Assembly: GCF_008831285.2 (NCBI RefSeq)
Contig: NC_045146.1
Location: 16,383,289 to 16,447,288 of the forward strand
Origin: Nymphaea colorata
Lineage: Eukaryota; Streptophyta; Magnoliopsida; Nymphaeales; Nymphaeaceae
Length of the DNA stretch: 64,000 bases
Reading direction: 5' to 3'
This document shows positions 48,668 through 61,720 of the stretch, one piece after another; position 1 is the stretch's first letter; the number at the start of each line of letters is the position of its first letter. The position numbers were made by a program, and so were the translations under genes. Below the pieces are notes generated by a model. It did not search any database, was not told the origin of the DNA, and saw only the letters and a program-made list of their open reading frames with translations.

Positions 48668-50139
48668 CATGGCGAGTACCAACCACATGGATCGAGAGCA
48701 GATGGCCATAGAAAATCATGGCTTTGTTCTCTTGTGCAGTGAAGGTTTAGCTGTCGGCCATTACATTTTCGTTTTTATTTGGGTTGACCTCGTATCGGGG
48801 GCCCTTTTCGCTCTTTCTCCCTCTCCGTTAGTGCCAATGAATTATATGTATGTTCTTAATTAATCACGTTCCATATCGAGAAAGCATTCCAGAGTTCAGA
48901 CGGCTAGGTGTGCTCCCTAGGGCCTCCTTAATCTCTGGTAGCCTGTGGAATCCCAACCTTTTTGGTCCTAAAGATCTTTGCCTGTCACTTCATGCTTTAC
49001 TACTCCTGTCCTGCCAATATATAACCATAAATGTCATTCTCTACAAAATATGTAAAAGAAAATTCGAAAGTTAAAGACGCCTTGCCATTTCAAAAAGAAG
49101 GTTGGCTCGAAAAGGTCTTGAGGAATTGATTCATAAACAAAAAAAGACGAAATAGATGAACGATTATGTGACAAAATTAACTCAAATAATAGAAAAGCTG
49201 GTCCAAATTTTTCTTCTGCTTCTTCTTTTTCGATATTGGTTACAGGCCAAAGACTACCATTGATATACTTTAACTGGTTTTATTTTCAGAAATGATTTCC
49301 TTTTTGGTAATCAAAAAATCTTTATTTTATGTTAACATTAAAAAGAAAAGAAGGGGATATTTGTCACTGTTACCGCAACATTGTGGCGCCCTAAAGGTGA
49401 AAGGAATCAAGCTTCTTCAAATGTTTTCTATGTAAAGTCAGGCCAAAGTTGGTGGTGGTCGGGGTGATCGGTTTAGAATTATTGAAGTGTGCTTCCAAAT
49501 TTCAACCTCATATGTTGGTGATGTCTTACTCTGCAGGACCCAACAAGCAGCAGATTGCAGGGGAGGGTCCCCACCTTAAATAATTGTCGAATAATATGAT
49601 TGCTTCCATCTTTTTTGACCAAATGGACGATATCTTTTCTCATATAACAAAGCAAAAATATGAGTATAAAATGGGCATAAAGAGAGCAATCATCTGTAAA
49701 AGAGAAAAAGGAAGAAAAACAGAGCTTGTCAATACACTGTGACTGCTCATACTTTTTGGCTTGAATATATATATATATAGGACGTGATCCGTTGTTGGTA
49801 GATGTGGTGGCTGCCCACTTTTGACATCGAGAATTTATGGGTGTTCGAAAATTTTGTATGGCTTAGGAGCCGAACAAGATGGGATTCACACATCTAGGTG
49901 GCTTGGTGGATCAGCTTACAAACTCTTAAAAAAAATGGAATAATTGGTGCGCGAAGCCTCGAAATATGTCTACCTTTGTTGCTTAAAGAGATCTTAGCAA
50001 TGAGTGTTTTAAGGGAGAAAGTGCTTTCAAATGTATTACATCAACTATATATAAGCAGCCGCAAGAATAGATTGAAGCAAGCGCAATGATTTCCCTTAAG
50101 CCAGTGACTCAATTGAATTTATGTATAGTCATGTAAAGA

Positions 50140-50140
<1 letters not shown>

Positions 50141-50173
<33 letters not shown>

Positions 50174-50184
50174 GTGTGTGTGTA
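50141..50184. repeat. Compound (AT)n(GT)n microsatellite
   Basis: AT units followed by GT/ATGT units, directly 5' of SINE-like copy C. Confidence 0.9.
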
Positions 50185-50204
50185 GGCTCTTGTCATGATC
50201 TCGT

Positions 50205-50345
50205 GACTCCAGCTGGGCATACCGGTGGGCTGGTGAAAGTTCCTTCAATTCAATTTTCCATAGATTTTATTTTTTTGGACTGCAAACAGTGAATGTGTTG
50301 TACTATAGTTGACAGATGTCTCTCTTCCCAATTGTCCCAAAGTAG
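50205..50345 (+). mobile_element. SINE-like repeat, family 1, copy C
   Basis: AGCTGGGCATACCGGTGGGC is the box A region. The core ACTGCAAACAGTGAATGTG followed by CTATAGTTGACAGATGTC is the best preserved copy of the family 3' body. The box B region is worn (TTCCTTCAATTCAATTTTCC). It lies just after a TA/GT microsatellite. Confidence 0.5.
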
Positions 50346-53159
50346 CGTTAAACTCTATGGACAAAATGAAGGATGGAGAAGCTTAGGCCTGTTGGAGGCA
50401 CTCTCTTGGTATCCGGCACAGCCTATCAAGTAAATGACCGAGCCAAGCTCGTGCTTTAATAGGCTTGAGGCTAATTTTTTGTTTTTTTTTTTTTACCCAG
50501 GCCGGGCCTGATGTCTAGTCTCTCCTCGCATATTGGTAAAAGCCAGTTGTTTGGATCTTTTAGGAAAAAGAACTTCTCATGCTGAAGAGGAGCCATGATT
50601 GATCATGGCCTAGTGATAGGCTACCACCAAGAAACCTATGAGAAGATATTGCTATTTGCGTCGGCTTGAGAAGTGGATTTAAGGGAGATCAAAGAATAAG
50701 GACCATGCTTTTGGTGAGAATTCACTCTTTTCCAATGAAATTATAATGTCAACTGCCAATCAATTCACTATTAGAAAAAGCAGTGGCTGTGCTAGGCATA
50801 AAGGTCTTTTCTAAAACCTCAAACTACACTCTGTAAACTGGTTCATATAGATGCCGCTTATATGCATTGTTTAGTGCAAGTTCAGCATCAAAATATTCTC
50901 CAAACACAACTTGTGCACGAAATCTTTCGTCCATAAAAAGAAAATCGATCGCGAGTCTTCCAAGTATTCTTCTTTTTCTCTCCTTCAGACGAATGGAATC
51001 AAATGAAACAATGTGTCTAAATACAGTTCAGAGTTTGGCTTGACCAAAGTTAGCGACAGTGCATTCATAAGAAGATATACATGAAGGCGGCGATGGTATG
51101 CTAAGGTTTGGTTTCCACCGTATCTGGTGGGGAAGTTTTTCCTACGAGTTTCTGATACTGTGGAAAGTTGGTACTGCCCCGGCATCAAACTCGCAGCCCC
51201 TGTCGGCTTCAACGCCTCAAGCTGACCCACCTAGCTAGATGTGCAGAGACCTTGTGGACAAATATGGACAAATATGATGAGATCGATGGACCTTGTCCCA
51301 TTAAATCTCATAAAAGTGAACAACTCAGATGGTAAGGACTTGTTTCTATCTTTGAAGTCTGCATGCCTCTTCTACACAGAGAAAATCATGGACTCTCTCT
51401 CGATTGAAATTTCATCTCTTTTTTGAATGAAGGGGTTAATGTGCGAGCATTTAAGGACGCAGAGGGAGAGTTGAGAAGAGTACACTGACCTCTTAAAACT
51501 TTTCTCATATGGCCACCTCACTGCTGCCATTGACTTGTCCTACCACTTTTTACATCAGAAAGGGCAAAAGATGAACAGATAAATAAAATATTAGACATGT
51601 CCAACCATATACCATAAAGAAGCATTAAGCTGGCATGAATCTCTTGGTTGAGAATTGCTTTGATTATTAAGAACAGAAGAGGAAGCATAAATTATGGGCA
51701 CAAAAAAAATGTCAGTAAGGAAGAGGATATTTCCTATTAAAAAACTAAGATTATGATGAAAAGAACGTAGTATAATGAAAGATCTGCTTATGAACAAGAT
51801 CTGTGTTTTTTTCTTTGTGGATGAAGAAGGGAGGAGAGCGGCTGTAATGGCAGAGAAGGCCTGACAAGGAGACCAACCGAGTTGGGGCCCAAAAACTGTG
51901 CTGATTGAGCTGTCATACTGAACCCATTTAGGGATTGCCTGTAGCACCGATCGTGCTATTTCACCAACATAGCGCTAGAGGCTAATGAATACGTACACTT
52001 CGGTCGACTCTTTATTTTTCAGGAGTGCAGATGAGAGGGAAAAGTAGATCATGTGATCAAGCTTTATTAATGGTAAGCGAGCAGAATGAAACGAGGCTTT
52101 ATTGTGCTGGGTTATTTTCCTGACAAGCCAAGCTAAGCTAAGCTCAGGCCTACGATGAAACCAAGCCAATCGAGCCGAGCTCGTGCTAACTTGAGTTCAG
52201 ACATACACACACATCGCGAGCAAAGAATCTGAATTATAAATTTACCTGTTTACAAGAGAAATATTTCAGTACGCAAGTCATTTGAGGTGTTTAGAATAAG
52301 CTGATGGTTAACAAACAAGGTTATAGGAGTCAAAGTGGGAGAGTTATCTTTCATTTATCTATGGCTTTCCGGGCTTATTAATTTCAAGATTAAGTTCAGA
52401 TAGATTCTTTCTGAATCCAAATTGTGGGTAATTCATCTCGTTTTACAGCCTTGTTACTGAGCTACAGAAAATGAAGCAAAAATAGACCAGAACTCTGTGA
52501 ACTCTAGTAGGGGAAACAGTCTCTCTTGTGGTAAGTACAACTGTTAAAACTGAAGGAGATCACTGGAGTGTTTGCTTGTATGATGTTGGTGTTTTATGTG
52601 ACAAGATCTTTCATGTTAATCAACACCAAAGATTAAAAAAAAGGACGTGTTTCAGCTGCCACAGGCCAAACTGGGGGTCGGCAGAAACCTGGCCTGATTC
52701 ACCATGATCAGAGGCATCCTCGAGTGCGCCCTTGTAGATCCATATTGTACCAAAATAAGAATTGACGGACACTAATTTGATGCATCGAATTAAGCCACCA
52801 ATTCCAGCACTTCTCCCCAGCCAGTTCGATACTGGATCTGAGGATCCGAGAGAATTCAGACCTCTCTCTACAGTAGGAAAGAATTCAGAACTGAGGATCT
52901 GAAATCCAATAAATTGATGGACCAGGCTTCGACTGGTTAGTTGACCTCTGGGCCAGACCAATAAAAAAAAAAAAAGTTATTGGGCCGGGTATATTAGAAA
53001 CCCGACTCGGCTCAGTATGTACACTTTAACCCCACCTCTCCATACTCTCTCTCTCTCAGCCGGTTTTCTTCAAAACTCTTGATGTGTCACCGAATGTTTC
53101 CAAGATATTAAAAAACGAAATGTTTATGGTTTTACATATGGGTAGACATCGAATCGAAT

Positions 53160-53320
53160 ACCCTACAGGTATAAAGATTGCCGGCCGGGCTTGGCCTTAT
53201 AACTAAGAGAGTTGAGCTTGGACTGCCAACAAGGTTTTCAGGCCTGCCCAACCTAGCTTTGTCAAGCCTAGGACCTAGCCGACCCAGCCCGATGCCCACG
53301 AACCCATTTGCAACCCTGAC
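53160..53320. mobile_element. MITE-like remnant
   Basis: The sequence is rich in GGGCTTGGCC, AGCCTAGG and CCAGCCCGATGCCC words and ends ACCCATTTGCAACCCTGA. On the minus strand that end reads CAGGGTTGCAAATGGG, a common start of plant hAT MITEs. The opposite end and target duplication were not found. Confidence 0.3.
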
Positions 53321-53604
53321 TTACTTTTCGGATTGCCCACGAACCCAGCCGGATACAGTCTCCTATAGTCCGCGACCTGGATCTGATCATGATTATCCAA
53401 AAAGCTTTCCTCTGGGTTCTATATGTCTGCTGTCAACAGGGTACAAAAGACACCCTGTCATCACCGGCTTCTCCTCTCAGCAACCCTCGAAGCGGCCGGT
53501 ACTCTCTCTCATTTAAACACTGCCCAGATTATTTATTACTCGTATCTTCGTTAGGTGCCCTCCTGTGACCATTGTCCTGCAACATTGCATACAATTATCT
53601 ATCA

Positions 53605-53628
53605 ACTCTCTCTCTCTCTCTCTCTCTG
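53605..53628. repeat. (CT)n microsatellite
   Basis: About 12 CT units in gene-poor DNA. Confidence 0.9.
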
Positions 53629-55501
53629 GTGAATTGCCTAACAGGCTAGCTCCAAAACGAAGCTGCCATGATTTAATCAGAGAAAAGGTTGGCACCCATT
53701 ATAATTTTCTCATGTGATTGCCCAGTCAAAAAATTTTCATGTGAATTCACATTGGCAACTACGCAAGCGCAGATGTGTCATTCAACTACACACGGATGTG
53801 GAGACCTGATCTGATCTATTCACCATGATCATGTAACTGTAAATGTTTAGACAGTGAGCATACATTGCCACTTGACTACTGTCGAATACGAGCATGCATT
53901 GGCAGTGGATCGGTACTATTATTGACGACCACATTATATCAAAAGATTCAAAATCTTGTCTTGTTTGCCATCCCCGGCCCTAGCAAGTTGCATGAAGTAG
54001 ATGGTATCAGGTTTTTTTACAAAAAAATGTTATTTTCTATCTATAATTTTCTGAAACATTTATGACAATATTCCATAAGAGCGCAAGCACCATAAATGGT
54101 TCCCAGGAGTTAGTTTATGATCATGCACTGCATTGATTCCTTCTAGGGAGGTTAAAAGAATGGTAGCAGCATTTATGTCTTTTTGAGGACCCCCATTTAA
54201 TGGTTCTTTCAATTGGAATTTTCGGCTGAAGGCAAAAGAGCAGAGGCGAACATCATTCAATGGCCAGTGTGGCTTCTGTGCCTTCAATTTTTTCTCTGAT
54301 AGATTCTCCTTTCCATTCACGAGCGCTGCCGCACCTTCATGTTCTTCTTCTACTGCTTCGAATTTTGTCTTTGGAGTTATGCAATTGCTGAGTGCTTACA
54401 GCAGCTCTTATTCCTCGATAGAAGAGGGAAATTTTTGTAAGAAATGATAGCGTTGTTCGTGGGCTATCTTCAAGACAAGAGTAATACCCAAGAATATAAA
54501 TAGGAAAAAAAAAATCGGCGCTGGACAGATCTCGTGATAAATTGGAATATTACGTGCAAGAAAGAAAAAAATTCTTCAAAAAAGTTAAAAAGTTGATAAA
54601 GAACAAAATATCATTTCACAAACTACAGCAATTTTTTTATATTCTTTTCTGGTTGCAGGGAACAATACTTGTCCCCAAGGAACAAATAATGCATATTGAT
54701 CTAAAGATCCGGTGTCCATGAGGGGATTCGCTAGTTCCAATGGTTGAGCCCTTGCAATCAGTGCAGGTATTCATATTCTGCTTCTGTATATAATTAATGT
54801 AATATTCACCTTGGTTTTCGAACTCGTGATCTTTCACTCGAAAGACCAAACACTATTTGCAGATATCCATCTTCTCTACGTACGATTTCTCGGCATGTTT
54901 CATAAAAGCATTATGTGTCTGTGTGTGACATGTAAAACTTGACAAGTTTGTGAAAAACCACAGGGATTTAATTGGTGCTGAATACCAGAAAAAACCACGT
55001 GTATGCATGTTCATATAAACAAATGTAAGATGTTAATTTGATCTTACATACACCCTCATGAATCATAAAGAAGAAAAAAGAATGTAGATATGTGCTTGTG
55101 TGAGTACATGCGCGTGCAGATGCAAGGGATAATGCATGAAACACTTTGCAGATCTAAACAAAACCTTGAAAGGATTCAAAATTGGACTGTGTTTGTTTCC
55201 TCATGGATCTAATTTATTTCACCGAAGATTTGAGGATCTCAGATCCATGGATTTAAGGCGGACACTCCATCATCTGACCTTAAATTCACAGTTTTTTACA
55301 TGTAACATGGATTTAAAATCACACTACTAAATTCCTCTGTTTGTGTAAAGTGAAAATCTTACAATGCACACCTTTGAATTCAGCGTCGGATCTGAAATCC
55401 AAAGCTAAAGAACACTACCCAAAGAACAATATATGTGTGCATGCCTGCACACATGCATGCGACCATGCACATGGCGCGCACGCACACACACAGACACGCA
55501 C

Positions 55502-55505
<4 letters not shown>

Positions 55506-55540
<35 letters not shown>
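55506..55540. repeat. (GA)n microsatellite
   Basis: About 17 GA units, preceded by a degenerate CA/CG run. Confidence 0.95.
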
Positions 55541-55542
<2 letters not shown>

Positions 55543-57939
55543 TTGGTGTCTGTGTTACAGCCTACAAGAGATGTGAACCAAGAAAGCAGAAACTGCAATG
55601 CAGACAGAACATTAAGTTCCATTTATAACAAAAGACTTACATTTCCCCTCACTCCCCAATAGAAAACAGTCATCACTTATGATGCCTTGGGGGTCGTAGG
55701 ATCGGCAAATTCAAAATACCCGTGAACCCACCCACCAACACCTGACGCAAGGGAAGAGAAGTTTCTGATCCATCTCATTATATGCAGACAGGGGGAGAAA
55801 CAGAAGAGCAGAGAATCACCCTTCTAAACAAACAGCAACAGAGCCCAACCTACCTATCCCAGTTCTCTTTATAATGATACTCATCGCATCTCTCCTGGAA
55901 AAGATTGGGAACAGCAAGATGTATAGACAGCAGCCCAGACTGCCCATCATTGCATTCAAAAGCCCAGAGGGGAAGAACACTTGACTCACATGATAACCAT
56001 GACCATGATTAATATCATGAGCCAAAATGTCTCGGCGGGTCAGCCATTAAAGGCACCTTGGATCCTGCTTGACAGCTTTTCAAGTTGAAGAAGATCAGAG
56101 TTGCATCCCAAAGATATCTTTCTTAGCATAATTTAATGTTTCCTACCAAGAAGAAGAAGAAGAAGAAGGGGGTTAGGATGCTGCCGGCCGGCGGGATGCA
56201 TGTGGGTCGACTGAAGTTGGTTTATTTAAATGGTCTTGCTTGAAAAGGGTGCTTGATTATTTTGTTGGAAGATGAGTGTAATCGATCGAGACTTTGCCAA
56301 TCACCTTCCTCCATACATATGCGCCCCTAGACTTTCAACTTACTGCCTCTTCTTCTCCGGCCGGATATTAATTAATCCACCCGTCAGCCGGACGAGGAGA
56401 GCTCTTCCGGGCTGTGTTTGTGGTCCAATTGCTTGCCAAATTAACTATAGTAATCCTTTTAAAGTTACCGAAGTAATGTCCGCCTGCATATGCCACATCA
56501 AGGTCGACAGACATGGAAAACGACAGGGTCATTAAGACCGCGTGACGACGCTGCTTCCTCTTTCAGGCTTCTTCTTCTTAGATAATAGGACATAAGGACC
56601 CTTTTTTAAATTTTGTAACACTGACTTAATTAATCAGAGGAACAAATCCTTTGAGGTTTTATTTTAAAAAAAAATTACGTTCTTTTGAAACATCACGAAT
56701 GTTTAGTGATGGTCCATGTTGCACATGCTGGGATCGAGATCCATGTGTCCACACGATTCATATCATCAAGATATTAGAAAATTCTATTGATAGGAGCTGT
56801 ATATATTTTATATCATTGATTTTGATTTTTTGGATGTAAGATATTGGATAAGATTTTACATGTATGGAAAACCAAAGAGAAAGTTCTTCATAAGGTATCA
56901 CGTGTTTCCAGGTCATCGAGACCTGTAATATGCATAGATACTAATGGCATTGATCTTGATACTTGTCTGGCCGTGGGAAGCAGCGTTTATTGCAAAGCCT
57001 GTAATATAACAACAACAATGAAGAGGAAGATGCAGATCCATGAAATCACGAAAACCATGTGATCTCTTGTTCGGGTTTAATGAAAACGATCACGAACGAC
57101 AGCTATATATACATCTAAGCATCCAATTAATGATCGCTTTTATCAATCATACTGCAGGTACTTATGAGTTTTACATCCTGCCCAGACCTACAAAAAGTGT
57201 TTATTTTCATATTAAAACTTCACGGCAGCTTTTCTCATTTACATACAGATACCCTTTAAAAATTTAAAATTATACAACTAATGCTGCTTAGCTAGAACTT
57301 TTGGCTTCGCCCCTGCACCCATTTGTACATGTTTAATGATGCACGCAGGCACTTTGTCAATGCAAAACAAAAGTCCTTGTGCTTTCATAAGTGGTCAGTG
57401 ATTCATTTGTGGGATCAGTTCATTCCCTCTCAAATTCAATCAAGAGGTAATTGAGCTAGCATTAACGGCATTGCCTGCCATGTTGTGTCTTTAATTGTTT
57501 TTTCCATAATGATCTGAAGTGTTACTGCAGCAAGTACAGAGAGAACTCTATTTCCGAATTCAAGGTCACCGTTAGAAGTAAAATTCTGCTCAAATGTGTT
57601 CAAGCGATTAAATGCCAATCAGTGGAAAAAGCAAAAGCATTTGCAAGGATATAAAGTGTCACTAAACAGAGTTGCTTGAATTGAGAGCACGTTGGTACGT
57701 TGTCCAAGAATAGTTGGAAACTCAAGAATATCCAAATGGGTCCCGCATTGGATTGGGTATGTACAGCCATTAAGACCCAATATACGAGGCTTGGGTGTGT
57801 TGGAGCCCTAGTCATGTGGGCATCTCTATAGCCCTTCACATGCACCGTCAATGTGCAGCCCGGCCTAACAGGCAGCATGGAATTTCAGGTAGTAGGTGTC
57901 TAACAAAATTTTCTGTTTCATCTTGTAATACACGTTCCG

Positions 57940-58085
57940 ATGTAGCGTAGCTAGTCAGACTGATGAGTTCGTAAAAATCCATTAATCAATCAGTTGAATT
58001 CTTGTAGGTGCTACTCATTTGAACCATGCGATACTTTAGTTGATGAGTGTATTGTTTCTCGTTCATGTTCAAAAATGGCTTAAAC
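57940..58085 (+). mobile_element. SINE-like repeat, family 1, copy D
   Basis: GTAGCGTAGCTAGTCAGACT (box A region), TGATGAGTTCGTAAAAA spacer, box B-like CAGTTGAATTCTTG, then TAGGTGCTACTCA and ACTTTAGTTGATGAGTG. The spacer and 3' words align with copy A at 22485. Confidence 0.5.
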
Positions 58086-58264
58086 TCCAGGAAGAAAAAG
58101 AAATGAGAAAGAGCTTGGGTCTCTTAGGAGTACCCTAAACTGACTCTTTGTAATAATATACGAGTGAAATCCAGCATGGCAGTTGGACGAGAAAATATCA
58201 TCTCTATTTAAAGCCACACTCATGACAAACAGCAGGAAGCCTTCATATTAGGGAAGAAGAACGG

Positions 58265-58274
58265 TAATAATAAT

Positions 58275-58306
<32 letters not shown>
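58265..58306. repeat. Compound (TAA)n(AT)n microsatellite
   Basis: About five TAA units followed by about 13 AT units. Confidence 0.9.
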
Positions 58307-58810
58307 TGAATGTACACTCCAGTGTCGGAGACGTCATGCAACTACAAAAAGTTAGAAACTGTTCTGAGCCTAAGAAAGCCACGGATTTTTCACAAATATT
58401 GGCTAACTTTGGCTTGTGCTTTTGTCATGAAACTGCCGCAAGGCTAATTCATTGCACATCTGCCTTCTTGGTATTTCACTTGTGCCTTTAGTTATTTTTA
58501 AAAGTTTAATTTGCAAAGAAAATCCCCACAAAAGTGAGAAAGCAATTACTCACTAGATTTTTCCAAGCCAAACTTGGTTGTGCATGGAACTGGTTCCCAC
58601 TGTATGCCGTCTTAAAAATTCATGTATTCCATTGAGCTATTTCAATTTCGACCGCATCCTGTTTGGCCCAACAGTGAGTGAAAAAAGAAATTACTCACAA
58701 GATTGAACATGTCTTTCTCATGGTAGCCGGCCATCAATTAATTAAGTTCATTCCCGAATTCAAAATGTACCGAGTCCCAATCAAGTGACTTTTTTAATCA
58801 AACAGAAAAC

Positions 58811-59386
58811 CTAATATAAGCCACGAGCAAAGAGTTTCACTGCGGTTCCACGAGGAACCCAGCAGTTTTTTCCAATCCCGTTGGCAGAATTATGCAGCAA
58901 AACCAGTACAAACCATGTGAGGCCTATTTTGACTATCTCCTTAGGGACAATGACAGGTACAGAGTCTCCCGCTTTATGCACACCTCCCTGTTCTGCAACG
59001 AGTTTGAAGTCTGACCTACCTTTTCAGGAGGATGACACGAGATGCTTGAAGTAGCAGATATGGGAAATATCAAGGCATGCTGCTCGCCTGTTTGAAGCTA
59101 CAAATCTGACCTGGAAAATTACCTCAAAAGATTCATATGTAATTTCTTCAATCGCAGAAAGGGCAAATTGGCAGCCATCAGCTAGCATCTTAGGCCATGC
59201 TTTAACATTGTTCTGGGGGAAAGAACCATTTTTGTCTTCTGGTCCCACGGTTCTGAAATACACCTTCAGTTAACCTTGGTGATGCAGGATATGAATTTAT
59301 TTTAAGTATGTTGATTACCCAAAATGTTGAACTGGTATGTTTCGTTCCTTATCCAGAACAAGTTTTAACCTCCATTGAAGAGATTG
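58811..59386 (-). pseudogene. Unrecognised exon-like blocks (fragment or unknown gene)
   Basis: Three blocks look like exons. Block A (59386-59319) reads QSLQWRLKLVLDKERNIPVQ; block B (59252-59123) joins it in phase across a GTAATC donor and TATTTCAG acceptor and reads NNVKAWPKMLADGCQFALSA with IEEITYESFE before a GTAATT donor. Block C (59010-58811) has a 65-codon open frame (VPVIVPKEIVKIGLTWFVLV, GIGKNCWVPRGTAVKLFARG) with a possible membrane segment, but the phase does not match the block B donor. The in-phase alternative from an acceptor near 59022 ends after 28 codons. No start codon or upstream exon was found between here and the DCL gene. I recognise no family. It could be a decayed gene, spliced 3' UTR of the DCL gene or a short unknown gene. 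Confidence 0.25.
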
Positions 59387-60442
59387 CTGAAAGTTAGGCT
59401 CCCGTCCTATAGTGCCAACAAATAATACAAACGGCAAAAAGGTTGCGCATCAAAATACCACATACCACAACACATTTTAGCTTATTTATTTGCCCGGGAG
59501 AAGTGTTTATGTGAAAAATTGGAATGGTAGCTTCCAGAGCATAGGTTAGCATCAGGCTTAATGATCAATAAAATTTGTAAATATACAGAAATTATCTCTT
59601 AAAAACAGAAACAGCATCTGGCCAGTATGTATGGGAGTCTAGAATTGGAAGGGTGTCGGTTACAATGACAGTCTGCTAATTGGAAGCAATATATTGTAAG
59701 TCCCGCAGAAACACATGGCTTTTGGAAGCAATCGTAAAGGCATAACAGTGAATTCATGAGCTGGACAGGCGACAGGCAGAAAAGAATACATTCAAGTTTC
59801 AATTCTAGACAGTATGCTTAGGCTACAGAATATTTTTGGCGATGCCATTTCTTGATAAAATCATATTTTGATAACATACAGTGTTCTATTTGCAGTTGCC
59901 GCCTGCTGGCTCCCACAAAGGTAGAAGTTATTTACTTCCTGATCTGGACACTTTCTTACCCATTTTTCAAGTTGATTCATAACGAAGAAATTGAATCTCA
60001 ACTTTGATTTGGTAGACGTTACATTTTTTTCTTTGAAGCAGTCAATGTTCCATTCATGCATGTGAAATGATACAGGAGGACCTCCTTTCGTATGGTGGTT
60101 CATGTACAAGTGGAGGAGGGGAAGTTGGATGAAGTTTTCCCTCCCAGTTTAAACTTCATTATTCACGAGTCAAGGAAACATCGTTACCGATGATGAATAA
60201 AATCAATTCCTACGAAAAAAAAAATCATTTCTTACAAGTCAATATCAAGAAATGTAATCAATGTCTCAGATGAAATTGAAGATGTACGCTGCAAATGCCT
60301 AAATAGCTCACAAATGTTTAGCATGATATGGTATGTACATGTACACTTTTGCACAGGAAAAGAATTGTACCAACAGAATAGCTGCCAAACATACTGTGAG
60401 AAGTTGCAACCAGAATTTCGGTGGATGACTGAAACAACTCAG
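59387..60442. other. Region downstream of the DCL-like stop codon
   Basis: AT-rich DNA between the DCL stop and the exon-like blocks. Its right part is probably DCL 3' UTR. Two minus-strand frames of 67 and 82 codons have no recognisable content. Confidence 0.4.
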
Positions 60443-61720
60443 CTACCTTTGCTTAAAATATCCTTTAATAAACTTTTCAGCACAAGATGGATATTTCTCA
60501 CGGATATATGCCTGAAGGCATTTCTTATATGAAAAATCTATCCATCCACCATCTGTCCGTACAACAAACAAGCACCTTGACTGTTTGAATGTTGGATGCC
60601 TATCAACCTTCAGAAAGAAAATTCAGTTATTCATTCCGAACACCACTTCATCAGAGAAGGCACCAGAAAAGACTAGGATTACTATACATTATTCATTAAA
60701 TAGCAGAATTTTCTAGTTAGCAATTAAGCCAGCAAATGCAATAAATTTTCACACCTTCAAGGATGATTGCTTTAGTACTAGCAAAGCAAGGTATATGCAA
60801 GATCGCTTTCAGAATTGACACGACTTTACATTTAACTTCAGTCAGAACTCAGCAAAGGAGATTTTAACCAAGTTTCTGAATGAGCTACTAAAATCCAGTT
60901 ACTGGACAATTAACTGGTCAAGAAAAGACCAGTATGAGACCCAGAATATTTTTGTTTATCCAAACCAATGAGCTGCAGAACGTTTTGTTATCTGACTAGT
61001 GAAAGAAAATATACCAAAATAAAGAGATAGAAGAATGAGTGAATTGTCAGCGGATTAGCTTAATTATTTGACAATAAAAAAAAAAACCACTTGACCAGTT
61101 CAACAAGTATCTAAATTCTAATTCCACAATCTTGGCAAAAAGATTGAAGCTTTGAGCTTTTGCTTTCCAAACTTGTGAGTCTCATATTAAGTGAAGCATA
61201 TGAAAGCATTTCATCTTGAAAAGGATAACATAAAGATAGTTCATTCCCTTTTCTTCAACCATAAAGCATCAAACGAACAAACATCCTTCTACAATAAAGA
61301 AAATTATTAGGCAGCTACGTATTGGAAAACTATAGATCATCCTTCTGAAATTTGAAGATGCATAAAGAATGGTTAGTTATTAATATAAAAAAGTCAAGAG
61401 AACTAAAGATGTTTTAACCAAAAAACCAACTGGATAATAGGTGTGTGACACATGGTTCTAGAGTCCTAGACGTAGCCGCAAATATGTGGATGTGTAACGG
61501 AAAAGAGTTAAAAAAAAGTCAGAAGTCTATCATTGAAATTTGAAATACTGTTCTATGACTATAAGTTGCAAGAGAAAAATAAACAGATTCAGATTTTTCG
61601 GTTACCATAATTGAACTTAAGCCGCAGCCAATTTTATCATCTGCATTAGGGTGATATGCCAGAAGATTCTTAACCACCTCTTTCTCATCTTGAGCTGTTA
61701 GGAAATCACCATCTGCATAC
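60443..61720 (-). CDS. DCL-like protein (DUF3223), 3' part only
   Basis: Two exons, 61720-61606 and 60607-60443, join in phase 0 and encode the last 92 residues. The sequence reads YADGDFLTAQDEKEVVKNLL, then AYHPNADDKIGCGLSSIM, VDRHPTFKQSRCLFVVRTDG and GWIDFSYKKCLQAYIREKYP, ending FIKGYFKQR. This is the DCL/DUF3223 domain, named after tomato DEFECTIVE CHLOROPLASTS AND LEAVES, needed for plastid rRNA processing and chloroplast development; a related domain sits at the C-terminus of Pol V largest subunit, but the HPxFxxSRCLFVVRxDG and IREKYP segments fit stand-alone DCL proteins. The exon at 61720 begins with one base completing a codon, so at least one exon lies upstream. I found none in the remaining 2.3 kb, so the 5' part probably lies beyond the window or behind a long intron. 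Confidence 0.88.

Larger units (their letters stand above)
47996..58810. other. Gene-poor region downstream of cyclin D3
   Basis: The first 300-400 bases are probably the cyclin 3' UTR. The rest is AT-rich with microsatellites, SINE-like copies near 50205 and 57945 and MITE-like debris near 50400, 52130-52200 and 53160-53310 (the last ending ACCCATTTGCAACCCTGA, a typical hAT-MITE end). A CT-rich leader followed by a short frame at 48669-48863 and a 69-codon minus frame at 55816-56025 were examined and show nothing recognisable. Confidence 0.5.

Noticed and set aside
48669-48863. A 64-codon frame directly after a CT-rich leader.
   Set aside because: The leader looks like a plant 5' UTR, but the frame has no recognisable domain and no supporting downstream exon, so it was not called as a gene.
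53178-53516. A Pro-rich 112-codon open frame on +.
   Set aside because: It overlaps MITE-like CCCGGC/GCCCAACC-rich DNA, which explains the composition.
55816-56025. A 69-codon minus frame starting MAHDINHGHGYH with a hydrophobic middle.
   Set aside because: It could suggest a small membrane peptide, but nothing beyond length and a hydrophobic stretch supports it.
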